Shown here one piece after another: positions 43,938-54,257 of a DNA stretch of 64,000 nt. The position numbers and the translations under genes are program-made. How positions within the stretch are numbered: the first letter of the stretch is position 1; every line of letters begins with the position of its first letter. The notes beneath the pieces are model-generated. The model saw only the letters and a list, made by a program, of their open reading frames with translations, ran no database searches and had not been told where the DNA came from. The stretch covers positions 985,588 through 1,049,587 of the forward strand of contig NZ_SOQZ01000001.1 of the NCBI RefSeq assembly GCF_004366715.1, read 5' to 3'. Source of the DNA: Meridianimaribacter flavus. GTDB lineage: Bacteria > Bacteroidota > Bacteroidia > Flavobacteriales > Flavobacteriaceae.

Positions 43938-45599
43938 ATGTGTGGAATTGTATGTGCATTTGATTTAAAGCAGAAAACAGAAGATTTAAGACCTCAAATA
44001 TTAGAAATGTCAAAAAGAATCCGTCATCGTGGTCCTGACTGGAGCGGAATTTTTGATAACGACAAAGCGATTATGGCGCATGAGCGTTTAGCGATTGTTG
44101 ATCCTGCTTCAGGAAAACAACCTTTGTTTTCAGAAGATAAGAGGTTTGTTTTAGCGGCTAATGGAGAAATATATAACCACAGAGAGTTGCGTAAACAATT
44201 TCCTGATTATAAGTTTCAAACTGAAAGTGATTGTGAGGTTATTTTGGCGTTGTATCAAGAAAAAGGAACTGATTTTGTTGATGAGCTTAATGGTATTTTT
44301 GGTTTTGCAATTTATGATGTTGAAAAAGACGAATATTTTGTAGCTAGAGACCACATGGGAATCATTCCATTATACATTGGATGGGACCAAAACGGAACCT
44401 TTTATGTAGCATCAGAACTTAAAGCGCTTGAAGGTGTTTGTACAAAAATTGAGCTATTTCCTCCAGGTCATTATATGTCTAGTAAGGACGGTGAGTTTGT
44501 GCAGTGGCATAAACGTGAGTGGACTGATTATGATGCAGTAAAAGACAACGAAACAAGTATTTCAAAAATAAAAGAAGCGCTTGAAGCAGCTGTTCACAGG
44601 CAGTTAATGAGTGATGTACCTTATGGTGTTTTGCTTTCAGGAGGATTAGATTCTTCGGTGACTTCAGCAATTGCAAAAAAATATGCTCAAAAGCGTATTG
44701 AAAGTGATGACACTTCTGATGCTTGGTGGCCTCAATTACACTCCTTTTCAGTAGGACTTGAAGGGTCTCCAGATTTGGCTGCAGCACAAAAAGTGGCAGA
44801 CCATATTGGAACTGTTCACCACGAAATAAAGTTTACCATTCAAGAAGGTTTAGATGCGGTAAGAGACGTAATTTATCAGCTAGAAACCTATGATATTACA
44901 ACTATTCGCGCGAGTACACCTATGTATTTAATGGCAAGAGTTATTAAGTCTATGGGAATAAAAATGGTGTTGTCTGGTGAAGGTGCTGACGAATTATTTG
45001 GTGGTTATCTGTATTTTCACAAAGCGCCAAATGCCAAAGAGTTTCATGAAGAAACGGTTCGTAAGTTGAGTAAACTGCATATGTATGATTGCTTGAGAGC
45101 AAATAAAAGTTTAGCAGCTTGGGGAATTGAAGGTCGTGTACCGTTTTTAGATAAAGAATTCATGGATGTGGCAATGAGTATCAACCCTCAAGATAAAATG
45201 ATAACACCAGAACGTATGGAAAAATGGGTAGTGAGAAAAGCTTTTGAAGATATGCTACCAGAGAGCGTAGCTTGGAGACAAAAAGAACAGTTTAGTGATG
45301 GTGTTGGTTACAGTTGGATTGATACTTTGAAAGAAGTTGTAAATGAAGAAGTAACCGATGAGCAAATGAAGAATGCGCATTTTAGGTTCCCGATACAAAC
45401 ACCTCAAAATAAAGAAGAGTTTTATTATCGCTCTATTTTTGAAGAGCATTTTCCAAGTGATGCAGCAGCATTAAGTGTACCGCAAGAACCTAGTGTAGCA
45501 TGCAGCACAAAAATTGCTTTAGAGTGGGATGAAGCATTTAAAAACATGAATGATCCAAGTGGAAGAGCAGTTGCAAAAGTACATACTGATGCGTATTAA
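43938..45599 (+). CDS. asnB: Asparagine synthase B (glutamine-hydrolysing)
   Basis: Forms Asn from Asp with glutamine and ATP; 553 aa. MCGIVCAFD exposes the nucleophilic Cys2 of the Ntn-type glutaminase domain, with RHRGPDWSG and ANGEIYNH. The synthetase PP-loop is LLSGGLDSSVTSAIA, with GEGADELFGGYLYFH downstream. Length and motifs match the E. coli AsnB type. A terminator follows at 45621. Confidence 0.97.
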   Translation: MCGIVCAFDLKQKTEDLRPQILEMSKRIRHRGPDWSGIFDNDKAIMAHERLAIVDPASGKQPLFSEDKRFVLAANGEIYNHRELRKQFPDYKFQTESDCEVILALYQEKGTDFVDELNGIFGFAIYDVEKDEYFVARDHMGIIPLYIGWDQNGTFYVASELKALEGVCTKIELFPPGHYMSSKDGEFVQWHKREWTDYDAVKDNETSISKIKEALEAAVHRQLMSDVPYGVLLSGGLDSSVTSAIAKKYAQKRIESDDTSDAWWPQLHSFSVGLEGSPDLAAAQKVADHIGTVHHEIKFTIQEGLDAVRDVIYQLETYDITTIRASTPMYLMARVIKSMGIKMVLSGEGADELFGGYLYFHKAPNAKEFHEETVRKLSKLHMYDCLRANKSLAAWGIEGRVPFLDKEFMDVAMSINPQDKMITPERMEKWVVRKAFEDMLPESVAWRQKEQFSDGVGYSWIDTLKEVVNEEVTDEQMKNAHFRFPIQTPQNKEEFYYRSIFEEHFPSDAAALSVPQEPSVACSTKIALEWDEAFKNMNDPSGRAVAKVHTDAY

Positions 45600-45620
45600 T
45601 TTTAATAATCTATAAGAAGG

Positions 45621-45646
45621 AAAGCCGGTTAAAAACCGGCTTTTTT
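45621..45646 (+). terminator. Terminator of asnB
   Basis: The perfect 10-bp stem AAAGCCGGTT / AACCGGCTTT has an AAA loop and a T-run. Confidence 0.95.
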
Positions 45647-45752
45647 ATTTTAAAAAATAATTACCTTTAAACACTAGACTAAACCAATATATAATTTTGA
45701 GTTTTCAGGTAAGTTTACTTAATGATAGTTTAAAACCCTTATAAAACCTAAT

Positions 45753-45780
45753 GATGACATATAGATGACATTTAAATGTC
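45753..45780. promoter_or_regulatory. Candidate operator of the HTH-DUF4870 regulator
   Basis: Two direct GATGACAT copies start 11 bases apart (45753, 45764). The second merges into the perfect 14-bp palindrome GACATTTAAATGTC (45767-45780). The block sits just upstream of the -33 region of the promoter at 45805. Confidence 0.55.
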
Positions 45781-45804
45781 GTGTTAAAATCCAATGACCT
45801 GAAG

Positions 45805-45812
45805 TAGATTTG
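45805..45812 (+). promoter_or_regulatory. -7 promoter element of the HTH-CPBP unit
   Basis: TAGATTTG matches TAnnTTTG and lies 20 bases before the ATG at 45833. Confidence 0.65.
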
Positions 45813-45832
45813 CATCAGAAATAATAATCAAA

Positions 45833-46402
45833 ATGAATAAAAATTCTTTAAGCGAAAATTTAACCTATCAGCGAAAGCTAAAAGGGTATACGCAAGAGCA
45901 ACTTTCTGATAAAACTACTGTTACGGTTAGAACCATTCAGCGTATAGAAAAAGGTGATGTACAACCGCATCTTCAAACGGTAAAATTATTGGCAGCAGGT
46001 CTTGAAATTGAGATTGACGAATTGTTAATCCTTGAAGATCCCAAAGAGGAAGTCATACAACGCAAATGGATGTTGTTACTTCATGGCTCTCCTTTTTTAG
46101 GATTAATCATTCCCTTCGGAAGTATTTTGTTTCCATTGTTTCTTTGGATTCATAAAGCTGAAGATAGTAAGGTGTATGATGCGCATGGTAGAGCTATTGT
46201 AAATTTTCATGGGACAATTACCTTGCTGTTCATATTGTCGTTACTATCATTTTTTATTATTCCAGGTTATAATTTTTTCATTTCTGGAACGATTGTACTT
46301 TTTGCTATCATCACCACGATATACAATATCTCAAGATCACTGCAAACAGGAACTTTTAAGTATCCATTTTCAATCCCTTTTTTGAAACCAAAAGAGGTGT
46401 AA
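45833..46402 (+). CDS. XRE-family HTH regulator fused to DUF4870 membrane domain
   Basis: A 189-aa protein. Residues 8-62 are an XRE/HTH_3 domain (YTQEQLSDKTTVTVRTIQRI). Residues 73-175 carry three hydrophobic segments and the DUF4870 signature (DAHGRAIVNFHGT). The fusion makes it a membrane-bound transcription factor. It leads a unit with two CPBP proteases, gaps 23 bases and a 4-base overlap. The palindrome at its promoter suggests autoregulation. Confidence 0.87.
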   Translation: MNKNSLSENLTYQRKLKGYTQEQLSDKTTVTVRTIQRIEKGDVQPHLQTVKLLAAGLEIEIDELLILEDPKEEVIQRKWMLLLHGSPFLGLIIPFGSILFPLFLWIHKAEDSKVYDAHGRAIVNFHGTITLLFILSLLSFFIIPGYNFFISGTIVLFAIITTIYNISRSLQTGTFKYPFSIPFLKPKEV

Positions 46403-46425
46403 CTTTAATTTAAAACGTATTTTAA

Positions 46426-47136
46426 ATGTTAGGATTATTAATAATACTAGTAATCTCATGGGCGCTTCTACGCTTTGTCGAGAAAAAAAATATCGATGTT
46501 TTAGGCATTATTCCAAGCCTAAATAGATTGAGTCAATTGGTACTTGGATTTTTAATTATTACTCTTATTACGTTGATAAACATTTATGTCGAAACCCAAG
46601 TTTTAAATGTATCGTGGAAGTCAAAGGCAATAGATTACGCTATGTTTTTGAATGCTTTTATATATCATTTAAAGTCAGCGTTAACTGAAGACTTGATTTT
46701 TAGAGGTGCTATGCTGTATGTTTTAATTCAAAGAATTGGTGCTGTAAAGGCCATCTGGTTGTCGGCTATTGTGTTCGGTGTGTATCACTGGTTTTCATAT
46801 GGTATTATTGAAGGAAGGCTAATTCTTTTAGCGTATGTTTTGGTTGTAACGGGTTTTACAGGATACGTCTGGGCTTATACATTTTACAAAACAAAATCTA
46901 TAATGACTGGTTTAGGGTTTCATTTAGGTGTGAATTTAATAAACGCTTGTTTTTTTGAATCGCAACCTTATGGTGAAATTTTATTTCAGAAAGTATCAAG
47001 TATCGATGTCAACGATTGGAATTGGTTGTTTTTTAATTTGTTTAAAGGCTTGTTTCCTTCCATAGCTACTTTGGTTTGTCTGAAGTTTTTGTTGAAGACA
47101 AAGTTGTATTCGCAAACTGAAAATACACAATCATGA
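46426..47136 (+). CDS. CPBP-family intramembrane protease-like protein (first copy)
   Basis: A 236-aa protein with about seven hydrophobic segments. The active-site motif reads TEDLIFRG, so the usual EExxxR is EDxxxR. The second and third motifs are IVFGVYHWF and GLGFHLGVN. CPBP proteins are glutamic intramembrane proteases or relatives (CAAX/Abi). The Glu-to-Asp change may alter activity. The stop overlaps the start of the second copy. Confidence 0.85.
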   Translation: MLGLLIILVISWALLRFVEKKNIDVLGIIPSLNRLSQLVLGFLIITLITLINIYVETQVLNVSWKSKAIDYAMFLNAFIYHLKSALTEDLIFRGAMLYVLIQRIGAVKAIWLSAIVFGVYHWFSYGIIEGRLILLAYVLVVTGFTGYVWAYTFYKTKSIMTGLGFHLGVNLINACFFESQPYGEILFQKVSSIDVNDWNWLFFNLFKGLFPSIATLVCLKFLLKTKLYSQTENTQS

Positions 47137-47942
47137 AAACTGTTTTTAAAAACTACCCAAATGCTTCAAGATTTGTTTTAGCAATATTACTATTTGTCAT
47201 TGCATTAATTTTAAGTTTATTCATTAATGTAGGCGTAGTTAAACAGTATTTTCCTTATACGGCACCAATCCTCTTATTTATAGCAACTTGGTTCATGTAT
47301 AAAAGAGAAGGAAGAACATTAAAAGCTATTGGATTAAATTTTAGCTTAAGAAATGTATTGTTTCTGCCACTAGGTATTTTAATTGGGGCTTTTGCCTTTT
47401 TTGGAGCTAAATATTTAAGAACTGTATTGGTTGGTGAAACCTTTGAGTTGTCGGTTTCAATTGATTATTCAACAATATTATACGCATTCTATTTTATTTT
47501 ACCACAAGTTGCCACTGAAGAATTGTTATTTAGGGGCTACTTGTTTAAAAAAACGATTGAAGTTTCCAATGTGGTCATAGCCAACGTGATTTTTTCAATT
47601 TTATTTACGCTTATTCATGTGTTAGATGAAGGCGTGCTGAGTAATCTAGGAATGATTGTTATGTTTAGCGTTTCAATACCTGTTGGACATTTGCTATTTG
47701 CCACAGGGTTGTTAAAATCTAAAACGTTATACTTTCCTATTGGTCTTCACTTGGGTAATAATTGGGCTACACGACATTTAATAAATAGCAATAATTTAGG
47801 AGAGAGTATCTTTTTTATTTCCAATACGGTTATGTTTGATGCATGGACTCCTTTTATCACTATGTTGATTTTATTCAATGGCTTTTATTTACTGGTAACA
47901 TTTCTAATCTGGAAATGGAATTGTTTTACATTGTTTCGATGA
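47133..47942 (+). CDS. CPBP-family intramembrane glutamic endopeptidase (second copy)
   Basis: A 269-aa polytopic membrane protein with the full motif VATEELLFRGYLF, then LFTLIHVL and FPIGLHLGNNW. It overlaps the preceding paralogue by four bases (ATGA), implying translational coupling. Tandem placement behind a membrane-bound HTH regulator suggests a regulatory or protective protease module; substrates are unknown. Confidence 0.88.
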   Translation: MKTVFKNYPNASRFVLAILLFVIALILSLFINVGVVKQYFPYTAPILLFIATWFMYKREGRTLKAIGLNFSLRNVLFLPLGILIGAFAFFGAKYLRTVLVGETFELSVSIDYSTILYAFYFILPQVATEELLFRGYLFKKTIEVSNVVIANVIFSILFTLIHVLDEGVLSNLGMIVMFSVSIPVGHLLFATGLLKSKTLYFPIGLHLGNNWATRHLINSNNLGESIFFISNTVMFDAWTPFITMLILFNGFYLLVTFLIWKWNCFTLFR

Positions 47943-48161
47943 AAAACGAGTTTTTTTAATAAATACTTGCTACTGCAAAAACACAATAAACGTCCTTTAA
48001 AGCGTTTTAGTGTTTTATTGATTTTGAATGAGTCTAAAAAAATTCCAAAATCAAATTTAAGATGCTTTTTAGGCGTTTTAAGGCACTTTTGAGTAATTAA
48101 CAAATGTTGATAATTTATTAACTAACTCGTTAAAATACTTTTAAAAGGCATGATAATTTGT
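47943..48161. other. Intergenic region before gyrB, no gene seen
   Basis: About 220 A/T-rich bases with many short ORF fragments and no convincing gene. An imperfect inverted repeat (AAAACACAATAAACG with CGTTTTAGTGTTTT, near 47978-48016) could end the protease transcript. Confidence 0.5.
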
Positions 48162-48169
48162 TATCTTTG
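48162..48169 (+). promoter_or_regulatory. -7 promoter element of gyrB
   Basis: TATCTTTG is an exact TAnnTTTG match, 73 bases before the ATG at 48243. A terminator-like hairpin lies between it and the gene. Confidence 0.6.
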
Positions 48170-48185
48170 TTAGTATCTCAAAAGA

Positions 48186-48208
48186 GACGCAATTAGCGTC
48201 TTTTTTTC
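48186..48208 (+). terminator. Terminator-like hairpin inside the gyrB leader
   Basis: AGACGC / GCGTCT with loop AATTA is followed directly by a run of seven T, about 15 bases after the predicted transcription start and 35 bases before the gyrB ATG. It looks like an attenuator or the 3' end of a very short RNA. Confidence 0.6.
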
Positions 48209-48218
48209 TGTAAAATAA

Positions 48219-50180
<1,962 letters not shown>

Positions 50181-50202
50181 TTAATAGTAGCTATTATATA
50201 CT

Positions 50203-50234
50203 AAAAGCGAATACATTTTGTATTCGCTTTTTTT
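50203..50234 (+). terminator. Terminator of gyrB
   Basis: The 12-bp stem AAAAGCGAATAC / GTATTCGCTTTT has a 5-base loop and further T. Confidence 0.93.
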
Positions 50235-50340
50235 GTGCTGAAAAAAATAAAATATCGATAAAGTGCAATTTTTTAACGATAAAATACGTTGTAATCATAA
50301 ATTTTACTATTTTCACCAAAAATTTAATCTACTTAGTATT

Positions 50341-51354
50341 ATGAAAAAATGTGTTCTGTTCATGCTGTTTGTAATTACAGTTACAATTACAAATGCACAA
50401 GAAAACGTAAATGACCTATTAACAGCAGGTGTTGAGGATGCTCAACGATTTACGGCAGATTATATAGCTCCAGCTTCTGAAGGAGTGGCTTTTGGAATCA
50501 ACAATGGTTGGTTTAACAATGCAAAAGCACCAAAACGTTTTGGCTTTGAAATTTCTATTGTGGGAAATGCTTCTTTGATTAAAGATGAAAAAAAATCTTT
50601 TGAAATGAATGTAGCAGATTATGAAAATATTAGATTTCCTGATAATAGTCCTACAAAAACCGTAGCTACAGCTTTAGGGCATAATGATCCTGATATTACT
50701 GTTATTGCAACCTATGACGATCCTATTTTTGGAGCACAAGAAGTGGAAATAACCTTACCTACAGGTATTGGTTCAGAAAACATAAACTTAATACCAACAG
50801 CATTTTTACAAGCTAGTTTTTCACCTTTTAAAGGTACTCAACTAAAAGGACGCTTTTTTCCTAAGGTAGATACTGATGATGTTAAAGTAGGATTCTATGG
50901 TTTTGGTATACAACAAGAATTTACATCATGGTTACCAGCAGATAAAGTATTTCCTGTTGCTATTTCTGGTTTAATAGCCTACACGCATTTAGATGGAAGC
51001 TATGATTTTACTGATGGTGAATATGTAGAAGGAGAAAACCAAAAAATAGATACTGAAGTTAACACAATGCTTTTTGAATTAATAGTTGGTACTAAATTAA
51101 AAATAATCAACTTTTATGGTGGTTTAGGGTATATTACAGGAACATCAACAACCGATTTATTAGGAACTTATAGAGTAACCGATGGTGTTTTATTTTCAGA
51201 AGAAATAATTGACCCATTTTCGGTTGAACAAGATATATCAGGAATTAGAGCTACTGTTGGAGCCAATTTAAAATTAGGTTTTTTTGGTATCAATGCCGAT
51301 TATACAGTAGCAGAGTTTGATAGCGCAAGTTTAGGTCTTAATTTTTCGTTTTAA
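50341..51354 (+). CDS. DUF6588-type secreted beta-rich protein
   Basis: The ATG at 50341 was chosen because it opens the signal peptide (MKKCVLFMLFVITVTITNAQ). The upstream GTG at 50263 adds 26 residues without signal character. The mature protein (about 318 aa) has FGINNGWFNNAKAPKRFGFE, many alternating strands and a C-terminal SLGLNFSF, fitting an outer-membrane barrel of the DUF6588 kind. Function unknown. Confidence 0.82.
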   Translation: MKKCVLFMLFVITVTITNAQENVNDLLTAGVEDAQRFTADYIAPASEGVAFGINNGWFNNAKAPKRFGFEISIVGNASLIKDEKKSFEMNVADYENIRFPDNSPTKTVATALGHNDPDITVIATYDDPIFGAQEVEITLPTGIGSENINLIPTAFLQASFSPFKGTQLKGRFFPKVDTDDVKVGFYGFGIQQEFTSWLPADKVFPVAISGLIAYTHLDGSYDFTDGEYVEGENQKIDTEVNTMLFELIVGTKLKIINFYGGLGYITGTSTTDLLGTYRVTDGVLFSEEIIDPFSVEQDISGIRATVGANLKLGFFGINADYTVAEFDSASLGLNFSF

Positions 51355-51380
51355 ACTTGGTTAATAATAGATTTAACAAA

Positions 51381-51407
51381 GGCACAAGATTATTCTTGTG
51401 CTTTTTT
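51381..51407 (+). terminator. Terminator between the DUF6588 gene and mdh
   Basis: GCACAAGA / TCTTGTGC with a TTAT loop is followed by six T. Confidence 0.92.
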
Positions 51408-51428
51408 CATTTACAGTATAATAATTTG

Positions 51429-51436
51429 TAATTTTG
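51429..51436 (+). promoter_or_regulatory. -7 promoter element of mdh
   Basis: TAATTTTG matches TAnnTTTG, 40 bases before the mdh ATG. Confidence 0.6.
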
Positions 51437-51476
51437 CAGTCTTAAAAATCAACACAATTTTAAAAATTATTTATAT

Positions 51477-52403
51477 ATGAAAGTAACAGTAGTTGGAGCA
51501 GGAGCAGTAGGTGCAAGTTGTGCAGAATATATTGCAATTAAAAACTTTGCATCTGAAGTTGTATTATTAGATATTAAAGAGGGTTTTGCCGAAGGTAAAG
51601 CTATGGATTTAATGCAAACCGCATCTTTAAACGGTTTTGATACAAAAATTACAGGTGTAACTAACGATTATAGCAAAACAGCTAATAGTGATATTTGTGT
51701 AATTACTTCAGGTATTCCTCGTAAACCAGGAATGACTCGTGAAGAGTTAATAGGTATCAATGCTGGTATTGTAAAATCGGTTTCATCTAGTTTAATAGAG
51801 CATTCTCCTAACACTATAATGATTGTTGTAAGTAACCCTATGGATACTATGACGTATTTAGTACACAAAACTACTAGTTTACCTAAAAACAGAATTATAG
51901 GAATGGGTGGAGCTTTAGATTCTGCTCGTTTTAAATACAGATTAGCTGAAGCTTTAGGAGCTCCTATTAGTGATGTTGACGGAATGGTAATAGGAGGTCA
52001 TAGCGATAAAGGTATGGTGCCTTTAACTGCGCATGCAACAAGAAACAGTATTAAAGTATCTGAGTTCTTATCAGAAGAAAGATTAGACCAAGTAAAAGAA
52101 GATACTAAAGTTGGTGGAGCAACACTTACAAAATTATTAGGTACTTCTGCTTGGTATGCTCCAGGAGCTGCAGTAAGCGGATTGGTACAAGCTATCGCTT
52201 GCGATCAAAAGAAGATGTTCCCATGTTCAGCTTTATTAGAAGGTGAGTACGGATTAAACGATTTATGTATTGGTGTTCCTGTAATTTTAGGACGTAATGG
52301 TATTGAAGAAATCGTAAATATTGAGCTTAGTGATGCCGAAAAAGCACACATGCAAGAAAGTGCTGAAGGTGTAAGTAAAACTAACGGATTGTTAGAATTA
52401 TAA
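51477..52403 (+). CDS. mdh: Malate dehydrogenase
   Basis: NAD-dependent TCA-cycle enzyme of 308 aa, LDH-like type. The Rossmann loop is GAGAVGASCAEYIA, the substrate loop Arg residues lie in GIPRKPGMTREEL, NPMDTMTYLVHK follows, and the catalytic His is in GGHSDKGMVPL. It sits between two strong terminators, so it is monocistronic. Confidence 0.95.
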   Translation: MKVTVVGAGAVGASCAEYIAIKNFASEVVLLDIKEGFAEGKAMDLMQTASLNGFDTKITGVTNDYSKTANSDICVITSGIPRKPGMTREELIGINAGIVKSVSSSLIEHSPNTIMIVVSNPMDTMTYLVHKTTSLPKNRIIGMGGALDSARFKYRLAEALGAPISDVDGMVIGGHSDKGMVPLTAHATRNSIKVSEFLSEERLDQVKEDTKVGGATLTKLLGTSAWYAPGAAVSGLVQAIACDQKKMFPCSALLEGEYGLNDLCIGVPVILGRNGIEEIVNIELSDAEKAHMQESAEGVSKTNGLLEL

Positions 52404-52428
52404 TCAGAACTTTATTTTAAATATATTT

Positions 52429-52458
52429 AGGCTATCAAAATTTTGATAGCCTTTTTTT
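52429..52458 (+). terminator. Terminator of mdh
   Basis: A perfect 24-bp palindrome, AGGCTATCAAAA and its complement, is followed by a T-run. Confidence 0.93.
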
Positions 52459-52501
52459 ATTTGTCATTCTATCAATTTAATATTTAAACACAATACTCAT
52501 A

Positions 52502-53428
52502 ATGAAAAAAATCTACTATTTAATTTTTGTAGTATTAATTCTAGCTTGCAATCCTTCAAAGGAGAAAAAAGAGTTTGTTTTCTTTTATGAATTTGAAAAT
52601 GAAGACAGTATATCTTCTGGAGAAGTTTCAGAAACCATTTTCGTTTTAAATAAAAGGCTTAATCAATTTAGTAATCAACATGAGATTACTGAGTTTGAAA
52701 GAAATAAATTGAAGGTTAAAATAACAGATTATGAGTTAGACACTCTTAGGTTAAATAAAATCATCTTAAATAAAGGAAAACTTGAATTTTGGGAATTGTA
52801 TAAGGTAGAGGAAATGTTCCCTGAGGTTTTAAAAATGGGGAGTTTTTATGAGGATAAAGCAAAAGACTCTCTTAAAAATAAACCATTCCTAGATATGTTT
52901 ACTGCTTTAGGCCATCAGTATGGGCCAATTATAGCATTTTGTAAAGCAGAAGATACAGTAGCTATAAATAAAATGCTAAACGATAAAGGCACAAGATTTC
53001 AAATGAAACCAGAATATATTAATACCAAGTTTTTATGGGGAATTGCAGATGAGAATAATAATCTTCCGTTGTATACAGCAAAATCTAATAGAAATAATAT
53101 ACCTCCATTAACAGGTGAATCTATTTTAAAAGCAAAACAGGTGGTTGATGTTGTGGATAGACCAGCTGTTTTAATAGAAATGAATAAAGAAGGAGCAATT
53201 ACTTGGGAAAGATTAACTGAAAACGCATTTAAAAACGCTTCATACATTGCTGTTACCTTAAATGATTTGGTTTACTCAGCTCCAGGAGTTACTGTAGGAC
53301 CAATACAAGGAGGATTAACTCAAATAGCTGGAGATTTTACTCTATCTCAAGCGCAAGATTTAGCAATAATTTTATCCTCGCAAAAAAGTATCCCTCAATT
53401 AAGACCTATTCAAGATGTAACGCAATAA
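52502..53428 (+). CDS. Lipoprotein derived from the SecD periplasmic (P1) domain
   Basis: A 308-aa lipoprotein (lipobox ILAC, Cys16) with no transmembrane helix after the signal. From about residue 90 it follows the periplasmic P1 domain of the SecDF protein encoded 0.8 kb downstream. LEFWELY matches LEFWDAY, FLWGIADENN matches FVWGIQPKD, and PPLTGESI matches PPLSGAVI. NDLVYSAPGVTVGPIQGG and FTLSQAQDLAIIL match their SecD counterparts. It is thus a detached P1 paralogue anchored by lipid. Binding to SecDF substrates or the SecDF periplasmic face is my inference. Confidence 0.85.
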   Translation: MKKIYYLIFVVLILACNPSKEKKEFVFFYEFENEDSISSGEVSETIFVLNKRLNQFSNQHEITEFERNKLKVKITDYELDTLRLNKIILNKGKLEFWELYKVEEMFPEVLKMGSFYEDKAKDSLKNKPFLDMFTALGHQYGPIIAFCKAEDTVAINKMLNDKGTRFQMKPEYINTKFLWGIADENNNLPLYTAKSNRNNIPPLTGESILKAKQVVDVVDRPAVLIEMNKEGAITWERLTENAFKNASYIAVTLNDLVYSAPGVTVGPIQGGLTQIAGDFTLSQAQDLAIILSSQKSIPQLRPIQDVTQ

Positions 53429-53447
53429 CACAATAGTTATTTTTTCA

Positions 53448-53455
53448 TATATTTG
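53448..53455 (+). promoter_or_regulatory. -7 element with predicted leaderless start
   Basis: TATATTTG ends four bases before the ATG at 53460, in the 31-base gap between the two SecD-related genes. Confidence 0.5.
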
Positions 53456-53459
53456 GCGC

Positions 53460-54077
53460 ATGAATTTGAGATGGTACATTAGTACTCTGGTAATTATTTT
53501 ATCTGTATTAGGTGGTTTTTCTAGCCAGCAGCAATCGTCTGTACCTAACCAGGAAGTTGTTTTACAATTTACAGGAGAACATGTAAGTCATGAAGATACA
53601 CAAAATGCTATAGCTAATGTAAAACAGCAGTTGCAACATGCAGGAGCTGAAAACATTAAGGTTGTAGAGCAAGATAACGGTCAACTAAAAATTACCTATT
53701 ACAGCACTTCTGACGTTACCAATATTAAAAAGCAATTATCTCAAGATAATGTTCTAGATTTAGGTGTTACTGCTTTTGATGACAAATCGAACAGTAATAA
53801 ACTTCCATCAAGTAATACATCAATTGACTACAATGTTGATGTTTACGAAATTCATAGTAACTACGACATTGGATTAAGCGGTAAACTTGCTGTAGAATTA
53901 AAATCTGACCACGACCGATTAATAAACCCAAATGTATTTGCGCCTTCAAATTACCTTAATATTGATGCGACTGAGCATTTAAGAGCGTCTAGTTATGTGT
54001 TTAGAAGATATATTGCTAACGCAATAGATAAGTATTCCTACAAAATTCCTGAAGTTAGAGCAGGACCTTTAGCTTAA
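53460..54077 (+). CDS. Secreted protein, possibly SecD P1-base related
   Basis: A 205-aa protein with an N-terminal hydrophobic segment (WYISTLVIILSVLGGF). Residues 30-100 (VVLQFTGEHVSHEDTQNAI, NGQLKITYYSTSDVTNIKKQ) recall the alpha-beta P1-base part of SecD, where a helix precedes ILVELPGAKDVERVKK. The similarity is weak and should be tested. The rest is unrecognised. It sits between the detached SecD-like lipoprotein and secDF on the same strand. Confidence 0.6.
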   Translation: MNLRWYISTLVIILSVLGGFSSQQQSSVPNQEVVLQFTGEHVSHEDTQNAIANVKQQLQHAGAENIKVVEQDNGQLKITYYSTSDVTNIKKQLSQDNVLDLGVTAFDDKSNSNKLPSSNTSIDYNVDVYEIHSNYDIGLSGKLAVELKSDHDRLINPNVFAPSNYLNIDATEHLRASSYVFRRYIANAIDKYSYKIPEVRAGPLA

Positions 54078-54192
54078 TCAGTTATTAAAAGATAAGTTTC
54101 TATACCTAAAAGCTTATCACTCCCTATTAAAGATAGTTTTTCGTGTTTTATCGAAAAGCGCATTTAAAACCACTTATAATCATAAAAAATAA

Positions 54193-54222
54193 TTGTCAAA
54201 TTCTGAGTAAATTCTATATTTG
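54193..54222 (+). promoter_or_regulatory. Promoter of secDF
   Basis: TTG (54193-54195), a 19-base spacer and TATATTTG (54215-54222) fit the Bacteroidota consensus, 35 bases before the ATG. Confidence 0.75.
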
Positions 54223-54257
54223 CTCGTTTTTAAAAAATTTGACCAAAAAATAAAGTA

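Noticed and set aside
44151..44787. Short ORFs on both strands inside asnB
   Set aside because: All lie within the strongly supported asparagine synthase frame and have shadow-like composition.
47885..48103. 72-codon minus-strand ORF between the second CPBP gene and gyrB
   Set aside because: It overlaps the end of the protease gene, has a low-complexity Lys/Phe composition and no recognisable start context or homology.
54080..54120. GATAAG/CTTATC inverted repeat as terminator after the 53460 gene
   Set aside because: The stem is short with a long loop and no T-run follows; support is too weak.
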